Shown: in pieces, positions 34,336-46,023 of the stretch | Layout of the letters: every line of letters begins with the position of its first letter | Position numbering within the stretch: the stretch's first letter is position 1 | From: Lactarius indigo | Lineage: Eukaryota; Basidiomycota; Agaricomycetes; Russulales; Russulaceae | Reading direction: 5' to 3' | Length of the DNA: 64,000 nt | NCBI GenBank assembly: GCA_025766275.1 | Contig: JAFKAC010000001.1 | Span: 3,944,658-4,008,657, forward strand | The notes under the pieces: generated by a model | What the model was told of the DNA's origin: nothing | Seen by the model: the letters and a program-made list of their open reading frames with translations, nothing else | The model's database searches: none | Made by a program: the position numbers and the translations under genes

Positions 34336-36370
34336 TTACAATTTCTTGTTCTTCGTTGCTTGAAGAGCACCGAGCGCAGCTGATAACACGGGGCGATGGT
34401 CAATCAGTGCGGGCGAGGGAAACTAGGGAGATACAGAGGCCGAACGCACCACCAACGCCGCTGCCATCTTTCGCGAGACCCATCTCCACCCGCTTCTCTA
34501 CTTCCGGACCAAGCAAGATTCGCAGCGCCTCGCGCATGCGCTCCTCAAGCCAGGATAATGCTGGTACAAACTATCCATAACAAAAAAAAGGAGGATGTCA
34601 ATTCCTGCATCGCCAGTTCAATTCGTCAACTCACCTTCCATCGACGCCGATCGCATACGGCTTGCCACCTGCCGCCGCCGCCACTGCAGGCCGCGCGTCC
34701 TTCCCGAGCCCGCTGACGTAGCCCATCTGGAGCGCGACAGTCGCGACCGCACACGCGCTCAGCCGCGCGGAGCGGCGCACGACAAGCACAGCGGCCCACC
34801 GCACGAGCGCCGCGTCGCGCAAGGAGACCTCGCCAGGTGCATAGCCGAGATTTTCCTGCACGATTTCCTGAACCCTCTTGAGACGCTGCACCGTGGCGGG
34901 CCCGAGCTTCTCCGGATCCTCCACGAGCGCAGCAGCCGCGGCCGCGTCATCCGTGTCGTTGCCGTCTTTGCCGCTCCATGCACTCTCGACGAGGCTGAGC
35001 ATCTCCGAGTCGAGCCCGTAGTGCTTGTTCAGGCGCTCCGTCGCCTTGCCGCCGAAGATGATCGGTTGCGGTGCGGCGTCGACGAGCGCGAGGAGGATGT
35101 TGCGCGTGATTTCGCCGAGGTACATCCCCGAGATGAACTTCTCGTACGCTTGGAAGCGCGGGTTAATCGACTCTCTGTCCACCTTGTTGTCGAACGGCGT
35201 CAGGGGTAGCACGGCGCGTCCATTGTCGAACGCGCCCCATTCGGTATTAACCATCATCACACCGCCTGCTGCCGCAGCGGGGCCGTTGCCGAGCTTAGTG
35301 ATGTTGGCGACTTGCTCGAGGTACGCGCCGTTCGTGCCTGTTCCGAATATCGCGCCAAGAACGCACCCACCAGCCGTGTATGCGCGAGAAAGCGCAGCGC
35401 CTACCGTCTAAGATCCCGATATGCGGTGCCAATGTCATTTCATTACGAGCGGAGGAAATTCAAGTGGGCCTACGTCGTTCACGAGTGCGACACATTTGAC
35501 GTGTAAATGCTTGCGGTCAAACGCGTCTTGGAGCAGCCCGACGACGTCTTTGTTGACGGCGTTCTTAGCGGCAAAACCCTTTGTCCACGTGAGGAGAAAG
35601 CCCTTGTCGAGTGCCGTTTGTTTCGACAGGAAATGAGAATGTCAGGCCAAGGGGCACCGTAGGCGAATCAACTTCGACATCGCCCACATCTTGAGCGTCG
35701 TCTTTCAACTCTGTAGTTGATGTAAGGAACGCGTCCACGGAGTCGGCAAGGTAGTCTGAACTAGGCGAAACGCGGGAGAGGCGCCGACGTAATGTTCCCA
35801 GAGGTCAAGGAAGAAGTGAGCCGTGTCCAAGGTCAAGTGGAAAGTCGACGCACCGAATAAGGTTGTCGCTTCCCCTGTCTTGAGAGCCTCGGAGACGCGA
35901 TATTTTTGTTGTTTTAACGTGAAAGTTTTGTCACCATGCAACTCCACTTGGCACACCCGTCTGCAGAGGACTCAATGAGATCGCCGGAAGAAGCAAGGAG
36001 ATGGTCGCTCACAAATTTGTACCGCCGAGATCAAGTGCGAGGAAAGTGCTGTGGTATCCGATGTTACATACACCGGGAATGGAGTTTGGAGAGGATAAGA
36101 CGGTACCCAGTTTCTGTACCATCTGGCACGCCAGTGACGAATGTGGGGCTAAGATTTGCCGTGAACAGAAACCACATTGCGCAAGGTGAATACGTACATC
36201 ATTGCCATCGGGTGACCATATTCGCTGAGTCCGAGGTTGAACAGTTTGTGAAAGTGGGAAGTTATGGAAATGAGAACATCTCCATCGAGAGTAAACTGCT
36301 GTTCGATATCTGCAAGCAGAGAGCGAATCTTGTCTGGGTGTGCGTTGTACAGCGCTGTGGTGACTGGCAT
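34336..36370 (-). pseudogene. Hexokinase/glucokinase-family gene with two frameshifts
   Basis: Eight exons are readable: 36370-36198, 36148-36107, 36048-36013, 35960-35854, 35755-35474, 35407-34635, 34570-34450 and 34379-34336. The protein would phosphorylate glucose with ATP in the cytosol. Family motifs are LALDLGGTNLRVC (phosphate 1), LTFSFPVE, VALVNDTVGAALS (catalytic Asp), GAIFGTGTNGAYLE, NTEWGAFDNG and FGGKATERLNKHYG. Exon 5 contains one extra base near 35617-35624, right after FSFPVE, and exon 7 lacks one base near 34545-34549, before the ERMREALRILLGPE block. No intron explains either. Net length is a multiple of three, but the segment between the lesions is out of frame. Either a recent pseudogene or two assembly errors. 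Confidence 0.8.
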
Positions 36371-36482
36371 GGTGGCGATTGCTGGCTAAGCCAGATCATC
36401 AGTCGGAACGGGATGCGCACGCGAGGTTTCTCCCGATGCATTGACCAATCAGTCACCACCCGAGTCCTTCCTCGCTCCGGAG
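36371..36482. promoter_or_regulatory. 112-bp divergent promoter between hexokinase and AP-3 mu
   Basis: The two start codons are only 112 bp apart and face away from each other, so both promoters must lie here or within the first exons. No TATA box or CCAAT box is obvious apart from GACCAATCAGTC near 36441-36452, which includes CCAAT on the plus strand. Confidence 0.5.
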
Positions 36483-38149
36483 ATGGCCATCGACGGCCTC
36501 ATCGTCTTGGACTCGGCCAACGCCAGGCCCATCGTGCAGACCTCCTTTCGCTCCTTTCCACCCGCGTATCCGCTTCTCCACATCAACGCTTACAGCAGCG
36601 CCCTCGCAAAGGCCGTTCGTCCAGAAGATGTTGACCCGGTCCTTCTTGTGACCCTCCCAGAGGAACCGACCGCATGCTGTCATCTTCAGCATCGCTCTCT
36701 CACTTTTTTGTGTCCTATTTCTGGAGATAGTGAGTTTCGCGTCCCAACGATGGTACCATACGATAAACTCATGTCCCGCGCAAGTTGACCCACTATATGC
36801 GTTCACATTCATCCGCACATTCCTGAACATCCTCATCGAATATTTCGGAGAAGTGACCGCCCCAGTTCTCAGGGACAATTTTGACATTGTTCATCAACTC
36901 CTCGAGGAGACTTTAGATGCCGGTGGGCACCCCCTCACAACGGCCCCAAACGCGCTGCGCGATATAGTTCTCCCTCCTTCCCTCATCAGCAAAATACTCT
37001 CTGTCACTGGGGTCACTGGGCCATCCGGACCCAGTACGAGCAATCTAAGTGCATTTTCCAGCCCGATCCCATGGCGCAAAGCTGGTCTTCGGTACAACCA
37101 CAATGACATTTACTTTGACATTGTCGAGACGCTGGACGCGGTCGTGAACAAGTAAGCAGGCTCGCCCTTCTTCCGTACATCTGGATACCCAGCCGTTCAT
37201 TCAGGAATGGGACCATCGTCACGAGCAGCGTCCTCGGCAAGATCGATGTAAACTGCAAGCTTTCCGGTGCGGATTCCCAAGCTTCCATCCCCCCTCCTGC
37301 TAGCTCTCGACTTACACGCAAGCAGGAACACCCGACCTCCTTCTCACTCTGACCAATTCGCACACCATATCTGAACCGTCCTTTCACCCCTGTGTCCGGT
37401 TCGTATTCACCTCACCTATCTCGTCTTCCTTACTCCACTCCGACTGACGGGCACTCCCCACAGACTAAACCGTTTCGCCCAATCGAAAGCACTCTCCTTC
37501 GTCCCGCCAGACGGGCGATTCACGCTCATGGAATATCGCTTTGACCCCTCGGCAAGCAAACCCGGCGCAGCGCCAGCGCTCACAGCCGCGGCGGCGGCGC
37601 AGCTCCAAGTGCAAGTTCCGTTTACGCTGCGCGCGTCGCTCTCCGTCACCGACCACGGCGGTCCGTCCTTCCTCCCAGTTCCGAACAATCACCCAACTAA
37701 CTTCACCGATAACAGGCGCGTTCGAGCTATCGTTCGTTCCGCGTGCAGGCGCGCTCGAAGACGTCGCTGTTGAGCTCTATCTCGGCTCCGGCGCTACGGG
37801 TGCGACGTGCACCGGCGCGAGTGGCGGTGGCGAGTGGATGTACGTGCCTGCGCGGCGCACGCTGCGCTGGTCCGTCGCGCCCTCCGCCTCTACCATCCCC
37901 GGTTCCGCCCGTTCCGCTTCGGCGCCAGGCCGGACCGCGACGCTCCGGGGCACGTTTGCAAGCGGAGATGCGCACCCGCGCCCCGCGCGCGCGGCGCAGG
38001 TCTCGTTCGCGCTGCCTGCGGGTGCGTTTCTGAGCGCGCTGAAGATCGACCAGCTTAAGCTGAGCGGGGAGATGTATAAGCCGTATAAGGGCGTGCGTGG
38101 GCGCGCGTTGGGGCGCGTTGAGTGGAGGGTTGAGTGGAAAGGAGGATAA
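36483..38149 (+). CDS. APM3: AP-3 adaptor complex mu subunit
   Basis: Six exons, 36483-36729, 36785-37151, 37205-37266, 37326-37398, 37464-37660 and 37716-38149, give 459 residues with correct phase. The mu subunit recognises tyrosine-based sorting signals in Golgi/endosome-to-vacuole traffic. The N-terminal longin-like part starts MAIDGLIVLDSANARPIVQ and contains PLYAFTFIRTFLNILIEYFG and VHQLLEETLDAGGHPL. The C-terminal mu-homology domain follows (WRKAGLRYNHNDIYFDIVE, GKIDVNCKLSG, LNRFAQSKALSFVPPDGRF, MEYRF), ending in a basic tail. ATG 36483 begins the conserved N-terminus; no earlier in-frame ATG is needed. The gene is intact next to a broken hexokinase. Confidence 0.92.
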
Positions 38150-38499
38150 AGTGGGAGTTTCGGAAGGCGCGCCTGAGCGTGCGCTCCTCCACTCGCCCCC
38201 CCCACCAAGATTAATTGCAGACGCTCTATTGGACGTTACTCCTTAGATGTTGGACGTGATCAGAAGTTGCGCGCCGAGATGGGACGCGGGACAAAAGACG
38301 AGATCGTGCGTGCAAAGCGTGGTAGAATTGAGCACGCATGTTCACGTCCGAATTCCGTCATTGCTGATACGAGAGGGGGGCGTGTATAAACCCAAGGTGG
38401 AGCTGTGCACTGAGAGATTATGACGGGAGTGGGAATCCGCCGAGAGAAGTGTGTTTGATGCAGTATTCAACTGCCCACGTCCGGTGTTTGAATTGGTAC

Positions 38500-38752
38500 C
38501 CCTCTGCATTCTGAAGGCCGAACACGTACTGGCATTTCACCGCATTTCTGTGCTGCCGTACAGTGGTACAAGGTCAACTCGATTGATGGATCGAGTGTGC
38601 CTCGTTGTGATCGCTGCCGCGGCCAATATGAGCCACGCTTTATGCGCCATCCGACAACCTCCCATGTTTTTCCTGTCCGTAAAACCACAACCCGGGGTGC
38701 TTTTAGACTACTCGAACAATCTGTTCTCCCAAATTGATACCATAGCTTGACA
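38500..38752 (+). pseudogene. Inverted remnant of the F-BAR/RhoGAP first exon and upstream flank
   Basis: On the plus strand 38665-38750 reads MFFLSVKPQPGVLL, then a degraded LDYSNNLFSQIDT, matching the start of copies A-D (MSFLSVEPQ..., NSLLAQFDTQL). The upstream stretch near 38510-38530 (CATTCTGAAGGCCGAACACG) resembles the reverse complement of the flank above copy C near 29400. Orientation is opposite to the cluster, so it is a fifth, inverted, truncated piece. Confidence 0.7.
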
Positions 38753-40773
38753 ATGCTGACATCGTTGCATATCACTATTTCGCAACCTTATTTGAATCTT
38801 GGCGCTTTCTTCAATTAGACTGTGTACTCCTTACCAGTCGCAAGTTCCCATGTTCCTATGGGTGGTAAAGAATATCACTGAAGTCGCTTCTCCCAAACAC
38901 GAGTCGCGCATTCCTTTTTTTTTTTAAATCCCGAGTCGCGTATTCTCGCGCTCCATACGGTCATCAGCGGTAGCACTTTTGGATTGTGGCCGCTAGTACC
39001 GAAATACCGGTTGCTTCACCAGGACCCGCTTTCTTTGCGCGTGCCTAACCAGTCACTAACAAGCGCGGACTCGGAGAGGCATACCGTACATCGTATGATG
39101 ATCGACCACGTTCACATCACGCACGCTCATGCCATCACGATAACACACGTCAATAATACTGTATGCTTGCATCAATGACTTAGATCCGCGAGGCGTGCCG
39201 CAAATGCAGGCGCCATAAAACCGTTCCACGTTGCGAAGGTCAGGTTGTGTGGCCTCCGAGTCGTGCGCTGCATGAAGCCAGCTCTTAGGATCCGACGATT
39301 GGATATTACTACACACAAGTCACGCCACAGTGACGAGGGCAACGAATCATGATAACAGGAAACGCAGAAACGCGGCGGAGACGCAGACGCAGACAGAGAC
39401 ACGAATGCAGACGCAGACGCAGATCGCAATGGTAGCAACATGGATATTATTTTTCGTAATCGATACACAGGATATATATGATTAGCAATCGAATAGTGAA
39501 CATATCATTTCGAGTCCAGGAGGACCATGCTCCTTACAATAGATAGGGAGAGGATGGAAGATTACGTGTGGACGAATAAAAGCTCTCAGGACTCGGAGAG
39601 AACCTCACCGATGAACGTGCTCGAAAGCACGTGCGTGAGTAACGTGGGCAGAGAGTGGGAAGGAGGGAAGTTAAAAAGAAGCAGCCCGAGAAGAAAGGTG
39701 GTGGGAACGCGAGAATTGACGATAAGGGGGAGGTTGGGGAACGCATGAAATTGAACAAGTTGGGAGGGAGTGGGGAAAGAGTCAGATAGGAAAGTTCTTC
39801 ACGAGGACCGTATAGTCAATCGCGAAGATATAAAACCTAGAGAAGGACAGAATTTAGCAGGACAGAGTCAAAAATGAGATGAGAGTTGATTTTGAGGCAG
39901 AGGAGGGAAAGCGGCGTGAGGAAACAACGTTAGGTGTCCTAGACTTTGGACCTGACCTCGAGAAGTCGTTAAATCACACAAGGAGAGATGGACAAGAGCG
40001 AGAACGGGGGAAATAGACTGGTACATTTCAAACGTGAACCCGAGGCCTTTATACACGCGGTCAGTACCTAAAGCCAAACAAAGCAAAATCACGACTAAGT
40101 TGAAAAGTGTAAGGAGGGAAGTGTAAAGCGGGGAAAAGTAAACTGAAAGTCCATGGTGTAGACAGAGTCGACGAGCAAAACACACGGCCACAACGAGGCA
40201 ATAAAAACATGAGTCAAGAGTAAAGTAGGGGAGTTGGTGAGGACAGGCGCATGACTGAATGACAGCACCGGAGATCTTGACGATGCACACTATGGGTACA
40301 AAAGAATGTCTGAAACAAGTAAAATTCGAGAAATAATGGGGGTGTGCCTGTGCCCAAGACAGAGAGCACGATCTTAAGGCAATCTGGCTAGGAAACAACG
40401 CTCAAGGGGCGACAATTCGCAGTTGATCGGCCAAGGGTGAAAATATGATTGACAATATGAGGTCGAGACGGAGAGTAAAAGAGTGGTGAGTGGTGAAGGC
40501 ATGACAGTCTTGAGGTCGTCGGCGTCGCAGTTGGGGGTCTTCAAGGCAACGTTAGCCTCGACGCCGGTATGGTGTGGGCGATCAAGGGGCATCCGGCGAT
40601 AGCGGAAGGGACAGGAGTACAAGATGAGAAATGACAGATTCGAGGAAGAGATGGAGGAGAAAGAAAGAAAGGCGAGGTGAGGCAAAGTGAGTGAGGCTAA
40701 AAGATCGAGTTGATAAGTCATGACAAGTGACAAGTGTGGAGTGGCCAGTTTCGGGCCCAAGGGCCGAGCTACC
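38753..40773. other. Intergenic, small GCAGAC repeat, no gene seen
   Basis: About 2 kb without recognisable exons. A short imperfect GCAGAC hexanucleotide repeat lies at about 39370-39425. Minus-strand open frames at 39868-40398 and 40374-40760 have no motif and follow strand composition bias, so I do not call them. Confidence 0.45.
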
Positions 40774-40833
40774 TTTTTTTTTTTTTTTTGTTTTGTTTTG
40801 TTTTTGTTTTTTGTTTTTTGTTTTGTTTTTGTT

Positions 40834-40864
<31 letters not shown>

Positions 40865-41317
40865 TGTTTTTTGTTTTGTTTTTGTTTTTTGTTTTGTTTT
40901 TGTTTTTGTTTTTGTTTTTGTTTTTGTTTTTGTTTTTGTTTTTGTTTTTGTTTTTGTTTTTGTTTTTGTTTTTGTTTTTGTTTTTGTTTTTGTTTTTGTT
41001 TTTGTTTTTGTTTTTGTTTTTGTTTTTGTTTTTGTTTTTGTTTTTGTTTTTGTTTTTGTTTTTGTTTTTGTTTTTGTTTTTGTTTTTGTTTTTGTTTTTG
41101 TTTTTGTTTTTGTTTTTGTTTTTGTTTTTGTTTTTGTTTTTGTTTTTGTTTTTGTTTTTGTTTTTGTTTTTGTTTTTGTTTTTGTTTTTGTTTTTGTTTT
41201 TGTTTTTGTTTTTGTTTTTGTTTTTGTTTTGTTTTTGTTTTTGTTTTTGTTTTTGTTTTTGTTTTTGTTTTTGTTTTTGTTTTTTGTTTTGTTTTTGTTT
41301 TTGTTTTTTGTTTTTGG
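40774..41317 (+). repeat. TTTTTG hexanucleotide microsatellite, about 540 bp
   Basis: Starts with a T-run, passes through irregular TTTTG/TTTTTTG units, then becomes a long uninterrupted (TTTTTG)n core from about 40890 to 41230. It ends about 20 bp from the stop codon of the zinc-finger gene, thus in its 3' UTR region on the sense-strand side as (CAAAAA)n. It creates long artefactual open frames on both strands. Confidence 0.97.
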
Positions 41318-41337
41318 TTGCGACTTCAGGGGGGCGA

Positions 41338-42482
41338 TTAGAGTTCCGGGTGCATTTCCATGAGGTGCTGCTTATGTAAATAGAAACGCCCCACTGGCCA
41401 CTCGAAGTCACAGTGGGGGCAGCGGCTCCAATGTGAATGTTTGTCCTTCATATGTCTGTTTAAACCTTGCCTCTGTGTGAAACCAGAGGAACAATTTGGA
41501 AAGATGCACCAGTACTTCTTGGGGTTTCGGCGCGCCGGGGAACTACTTGACGGCGGGGTAAATGCTGCTGTGTTTGGGAGTTGACGTACTTGGTGCCCCA
41601 ACGATGGTGCTGCCTCGTTGTGGGTAGAATAGAGGTCGAAGGGACTATAGTCGTTCAAAGTCGAGTGGGTGTGTGAGTGTAACCCAAGGGCTTGACTGGA
41701 TGATGGTGAGAACATTGCCGTCGTGCCTAATGGGGTGGCTGCTGTGCCACTGTGCCACGTCGACCCGCGGATTTCCATCATGGGAGGAAATGCTTCGCGA
41801 CCGCCAGGTTCACCAGAGTAAAACCCCGGCGAAGAGAATGGGCGAGTAGAGATGGATGGGTGGTCCGGATCAATACCTTGATGCAAAAGGGGTGGCTGCG
41901 GGTCTAAAGGAGACGGGGGCTATGCGGACAGCGTCAAGTGCCAGTTGAAGCGGAACAGAGTGTGACTCACCAACGCGTCCTCCAGGCAGGGACATCCAGT
42001 GGGGGAAGGACCACGGCCATCAAAAGTCTGTCCGAATCGTAAAGGTCCCGAGGCCAGAACACCACCTCCTTCCGTATAGTCTTGGTAGCCGCCAGGGGGA
42101 CCTGAGTACGAGTCCCCTACATCATGAAACGCCGTTGTAGCGTTCGTGGCAACGTCCGTGTAGGAGGATCGGGGATCATCCACGAGGTCATTGAGAGGTA
42201 GCTGCAGCGTGTCAGCAGGTTCAAATCGACAAAATTATCGACAACCAGTGAACGCACATCCAGTGAACGCACATCATGATGATCAAAAGGATAGTGCGTA
42301 TGGTACGGAAGCTCCATAGAATTCCCGTCTTCCTGAGTTGCGGAGGGAGGGCATCGTGAAATGGAGGCGAGATCGGATGACCCTGTCCAGTCAAGCTGGC
42401 CATCAGAGTGACGCCCACGAGAACCGGTCCCAGCGAGCCACTCTTCGTCATTGTCTAGAGCAATCGAAAACAGACTCGTCAT
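41338..42482 (-). CDS. C2H2 zinc-finger protein, putative transcription factor
   Basis: Three exons, 42482-42273, 42201-41971 and 41919-41338, give 340 residues. The start MTSLFSIALDNDEEW opens an acidic, Ser/Gly-rich region. The C-terminus has two fingers: CIFPNCSSGFTQRQGLNRHMKDKH is the first (C-x4-C-x12-H-x4-H), described here by its cysteines and histidines, and CPHCDFEWPVGRFYLHKQHL begins the second. Ending on a finger at the extreme C-terminus is typical of small agaricomycete regulators. A 15-bp tandem duplication at 42246-42275 duplicates the first donor, so exon 1 may end at 42273 or 42258 (five residues more). The second intron is canonical (GTGAGT). Confidence 0.78.
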
Positions 42483-45400
42483 TTGAAAATGAGCGCAAGC
42501 AGCTTAGAGTCTTGTGTTAGCCAGAAAGCGTGCCCGGAAGTCAGAGGATAACTAGTTCTGGTAGAGGTGACGAGGGCAATGGAGGTGGTGGTTCTGGTTC
42601 CCCTCCAAGTGTTTTTAAGGCCGCGCTGGAACGCCACGAGGGAGTCCACAAGATCTACACGCGCTGAGTGAGACGTCGCATTGTAGAGAAATGAGTTTGG
42701 CACTGGCACTGGCACTGGCACTCGGTTAGTTCTCCGTCGCAAGTAGTCATTCCGTCGTGATCACAGAGAACACGTTGAATGTGCCACGGTGCCGTAATAT
42801 GATAGGAACTCGCGCATGTTGAAGTCCTTAGGAAAAAAGAGTGGTCAGCCGTGTAGCTCCAGCACTTACAAGAATCACTGGCACGCAACACGTTTACCTC
42901 CCGTTGCTTAGATCTGCAGCGACAAATCTATTCCTGGAGCACAGATGTGATCACCGTGTGGACTAGCCCCTAATATCAAGTAAAAATATAGGCCCAAAGG
43001 AAAGGCCGCCAGAGATACGAAGTACGACCAGTATGACTGTAGCATTGCGGACATGATGAACGTATTACTGTGACTAGACGTTGGTTCAGCAAGAATTGGA
43101 CAGGGGAGAGAAGGGATGGATCACCATTACGATGGTTAGAACGATGGCGCGTGAAGTTCACACACGCAGCCGTTAACCGCCTGTTTGAAGAGTCGTAGGT
43201 CTGGGGTTTGGACTGCGGTAGTGGTGTGGTATGAACTCCGGGCCAACTCTTACGGGCTCTCCGTGAGAAATGAGACAGATGGATTACACCAGGACTTGTC
43301 CGCAGATCGAAAAGCATCGACGAGGGTAAAACTAGGCCAGGGAGGAGGGATTTTCAAAGCATGATCTTGCGGTCAGCGTGCGGATGCTGTTCAAAATGCA
43401 GTGATATTGGTACACGCCCAGGCTAGTAGTAAGCACGCACCAGTAATATATCACGGCGAATTCTGGGGTACCATGATTGAATCAAAGATTGAGAAGTGAC
43501 GGTAGCGACCCACTTCCTTGGGCGTAAGATGATGTTTGAATGCTGATGCTTCCGGCCTCAATGTGTAATGGATTGGTGGAGCAACACGGTTCGAAGGAAG
43601 ATACACATACTTGAATCGACCTGATACAAATCACGGAAAGAACCCAAATCCGACGGGAGGGAGTAAAGAAGGGGCTGCCAGCGGCCACCTTACATGGATA
43701 AATGAGGGTCATCTGACGGGTATGCTGCAGCTTTCGCGGTGGTACAATTTCTCCTGAGCGTGCGTTGGGGTTTGGGCGGCGGGCGCACATCGGGCTACCT
43801 GACCAGAGGCCACTGAGGTTGGCAAGTGCGGTCTTATCAAATCGAAGCAACAAATTACTGTAAGTGATTTCAATTCGGGTCGAGCGCCACATGTGCGCTA
43901 CTGTCACGTAAGAATGTCTCTTCTATGCATAGAGCTATTTTTCTCGGCCCTGTCGTTGGTTGAATTTACATGGCTCATCATCACTTCTTTGGAGGTTTCT
44001 CAGAGTATACACCCCGTCTGGCTACTGCTGGCTCTTCTAAGTAAGTTGATGGGCGGATTTTCCACAAGCGGATATGTAGTGAGCGATAATCGATAATCAC
44101 ACACTGGTACTTAGGACCTCGAAGGCCACGACCCGACGACCCTATCTCCCCGCCTCCTTACAGTATCTAGTTTCCCGCCCGCGCTCTTCCAATTGGTTGA
44201 TGGAGCGTTCTATTCGAGAACCAATCATCACATTTTTCTACCTACTATCAAGGTGCCTCGTGTCTGTCCTCCCAACCTAATTCATAGGTGCGGGTTTGCA
44301 GCCGGGGGGGTTACTACGCGTCGCAGTGGTTGTTATACCCACGTTATTGGATTCTCTCGCTTACGTTATTCGGATTGCTCCTCCCACGACGACCCAGGAC
44401 AATGGGGCGGGCATTGTTTTCACCGGACCTCTTTCCGGGCTTCGATATACGTGACCGATGGCATCAGTAGGTTCCATTCCACGAAGCCACTACACAGCGT
44501 TTTTTTTTTTTTTGGAGGGCGCTCTATATTCGAGAACCACATACTAGCTAAAGTAGGCAGTTTCCGTATCTAGATGTTAGGTAGCAGGAGATTGTAGGTA
44601 TCAGCCCTACCTAACGCGCGGAAGCCGAGCCGGAGCCCAGATGTGAGGGAAAATACGAATTAAAGTACACCCCTGGTGTAGGGGTAGTGTGGGACTCAGT
44701 GCACGTTGTCGTCGCCATTGGTCGGCCCGGTGTGCACTCCTACCCACTAAAACCTCACAGTCGCATGTCCACCTATCTGGCAGACTGGAGGACTTTTTCG
44801 GTATTTCTTCCCAGATCGCCTCCACAAGCTGGGGGAACAGCTCCCTTTGTTGTATCACTATTACTTCGTTGTTCCATTTGCTAAGTGGGTTTGTCGATTT
44901 GGAGGATTCGTAATTTCTTCCCCGGGTTACCTCCATGGCCGGGGATGATGTGTCTATTTGGTTTCTATTTGGTTGTGTTATGGTGGATTTGGTGGTGATT
45001 GTGGCCAGGGGATCAGAAGCGCGCTCCGATTTCCCTCAGGTCAAGCCACGCTTCCTGCCAAATTACGCATTTTGCTTATCTCATCGCCTTGCTATGTTTG
45101 TTCTTATTGTGGCCGTGTTTGGTGATTGTTGTTCAGTGCGCAGTTCAACGTTCGACACTGGGTGTTCAACGTATCGCATTCAGTGGGTATATAATGGTAG
45201 TGGTCAGACGTTCAGTGGGTACACTATTACACCTGGTGGGGCATCTCTAATATGAGTGGGTTTCGATGGTTTTGAAATGTGCGAGGGGTGATCCTAGCCC
45301 AGGTGTGGGAAAAACCGCCCATGGTGGTGGTTGCGGTTCCGCCACTACACAGCGTTTGGATACAGCGCAACATGTGGCCTTACGCGGTTAATTCAAACTG

Positions 45401-45524
45401 CGCTGGGAACAAAGCGGGACATGTGGCCACAGAGCCTCTGGGTACCTATTACAGTATTACAGTACTATACATTTTGCGGTACAGTAACCAGGAGAGGGAT
45501 TGCACTAGAACGTATGATGCATTT
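42483..45524. other. 3-kb region without a supported gene
   Basis: Contains only short open frames on both strands. A four-unit GGCACT repeat lies at about 42697-42721. A motif around TATTCGAGAACCA occurs at about 44211 and again at 44528, suggesting old repeat sequence. No RNA gene recognised. Confidence 0.45.
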
Positions 45525-46023
45525 TGTTACGTTTTGACTCGTACGGACTATACGGACTATACGGACTGCGAACCCTTACTGTACCGGTTGCAGCTACGGC
45601 GGTAAGGTATATTAGTTGCGGACTTATCTACGGTGATACGGTAGTGCGATAGGAGATACGGTACGGATTGCTGACTGATGACCGACGCCACTAATACTGG
45701 TAGTAGTGGTACTAGGATTGAGATACTTACGCGATACGTTGGACGCTACATTACGATGACCCATAGCAGCGCTTGAAAGCCTGCTCGACTTGTATTTAAC
45801 CTGTCTTGCGAAGACCAAGATACGCCATCTTGGTCTTCTTGAATCGTCACTTGTTCTCTCTTCTTTCTCTCTTTCTACTTCACCCTCTATCGCTAAAGAA
45901 CAGTGCACCTTCGAGTGTTCACTAGCATCTACGTTTGGACCTCCGTGTCTTCAAACCCGCTGCCGCTAAGTTGTTACCGCCTCTATCGAGCTCAAGTCGG
46001 GCTAACGTCGTGACGACGTTACA
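45525..46023 (+). repeat. Solo LTR related to the chromovirus
   Basis: 499 bp from TGTTACG to GTTACA, flanked by ATTT on both sides (45521-45524 and 46024-46027). It shares with the 502-bp chromovirus LTR the TATA-to-start spacing, the GAAGACCAAGA/TCTTGGTCTTC inverted repeat (45810-45838) and the 3' end (CTCAAGTCGG, GTTACA), but is otherwise clearly diverged. No internal region is attached, as left by LTR-LTR recombination. Confidence 0.8.

Noticed and set aside
40374..41411. 345-codon Asn/Lys repeat frame and three Phe/Leu/Val/Cys repeat frames
   Set aside because: Direct translation of the TTTTTG microsatellite in different frames; not genes.
44640..44760. Possible tRNA-like sequence (GGTGTAGGGGTAGTGTGGG)
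   Set aside because: Resembles an A-box, but there is no B-box (GGTTCRANNCC) at the right distance and no cloverleaf pairing that I can see.
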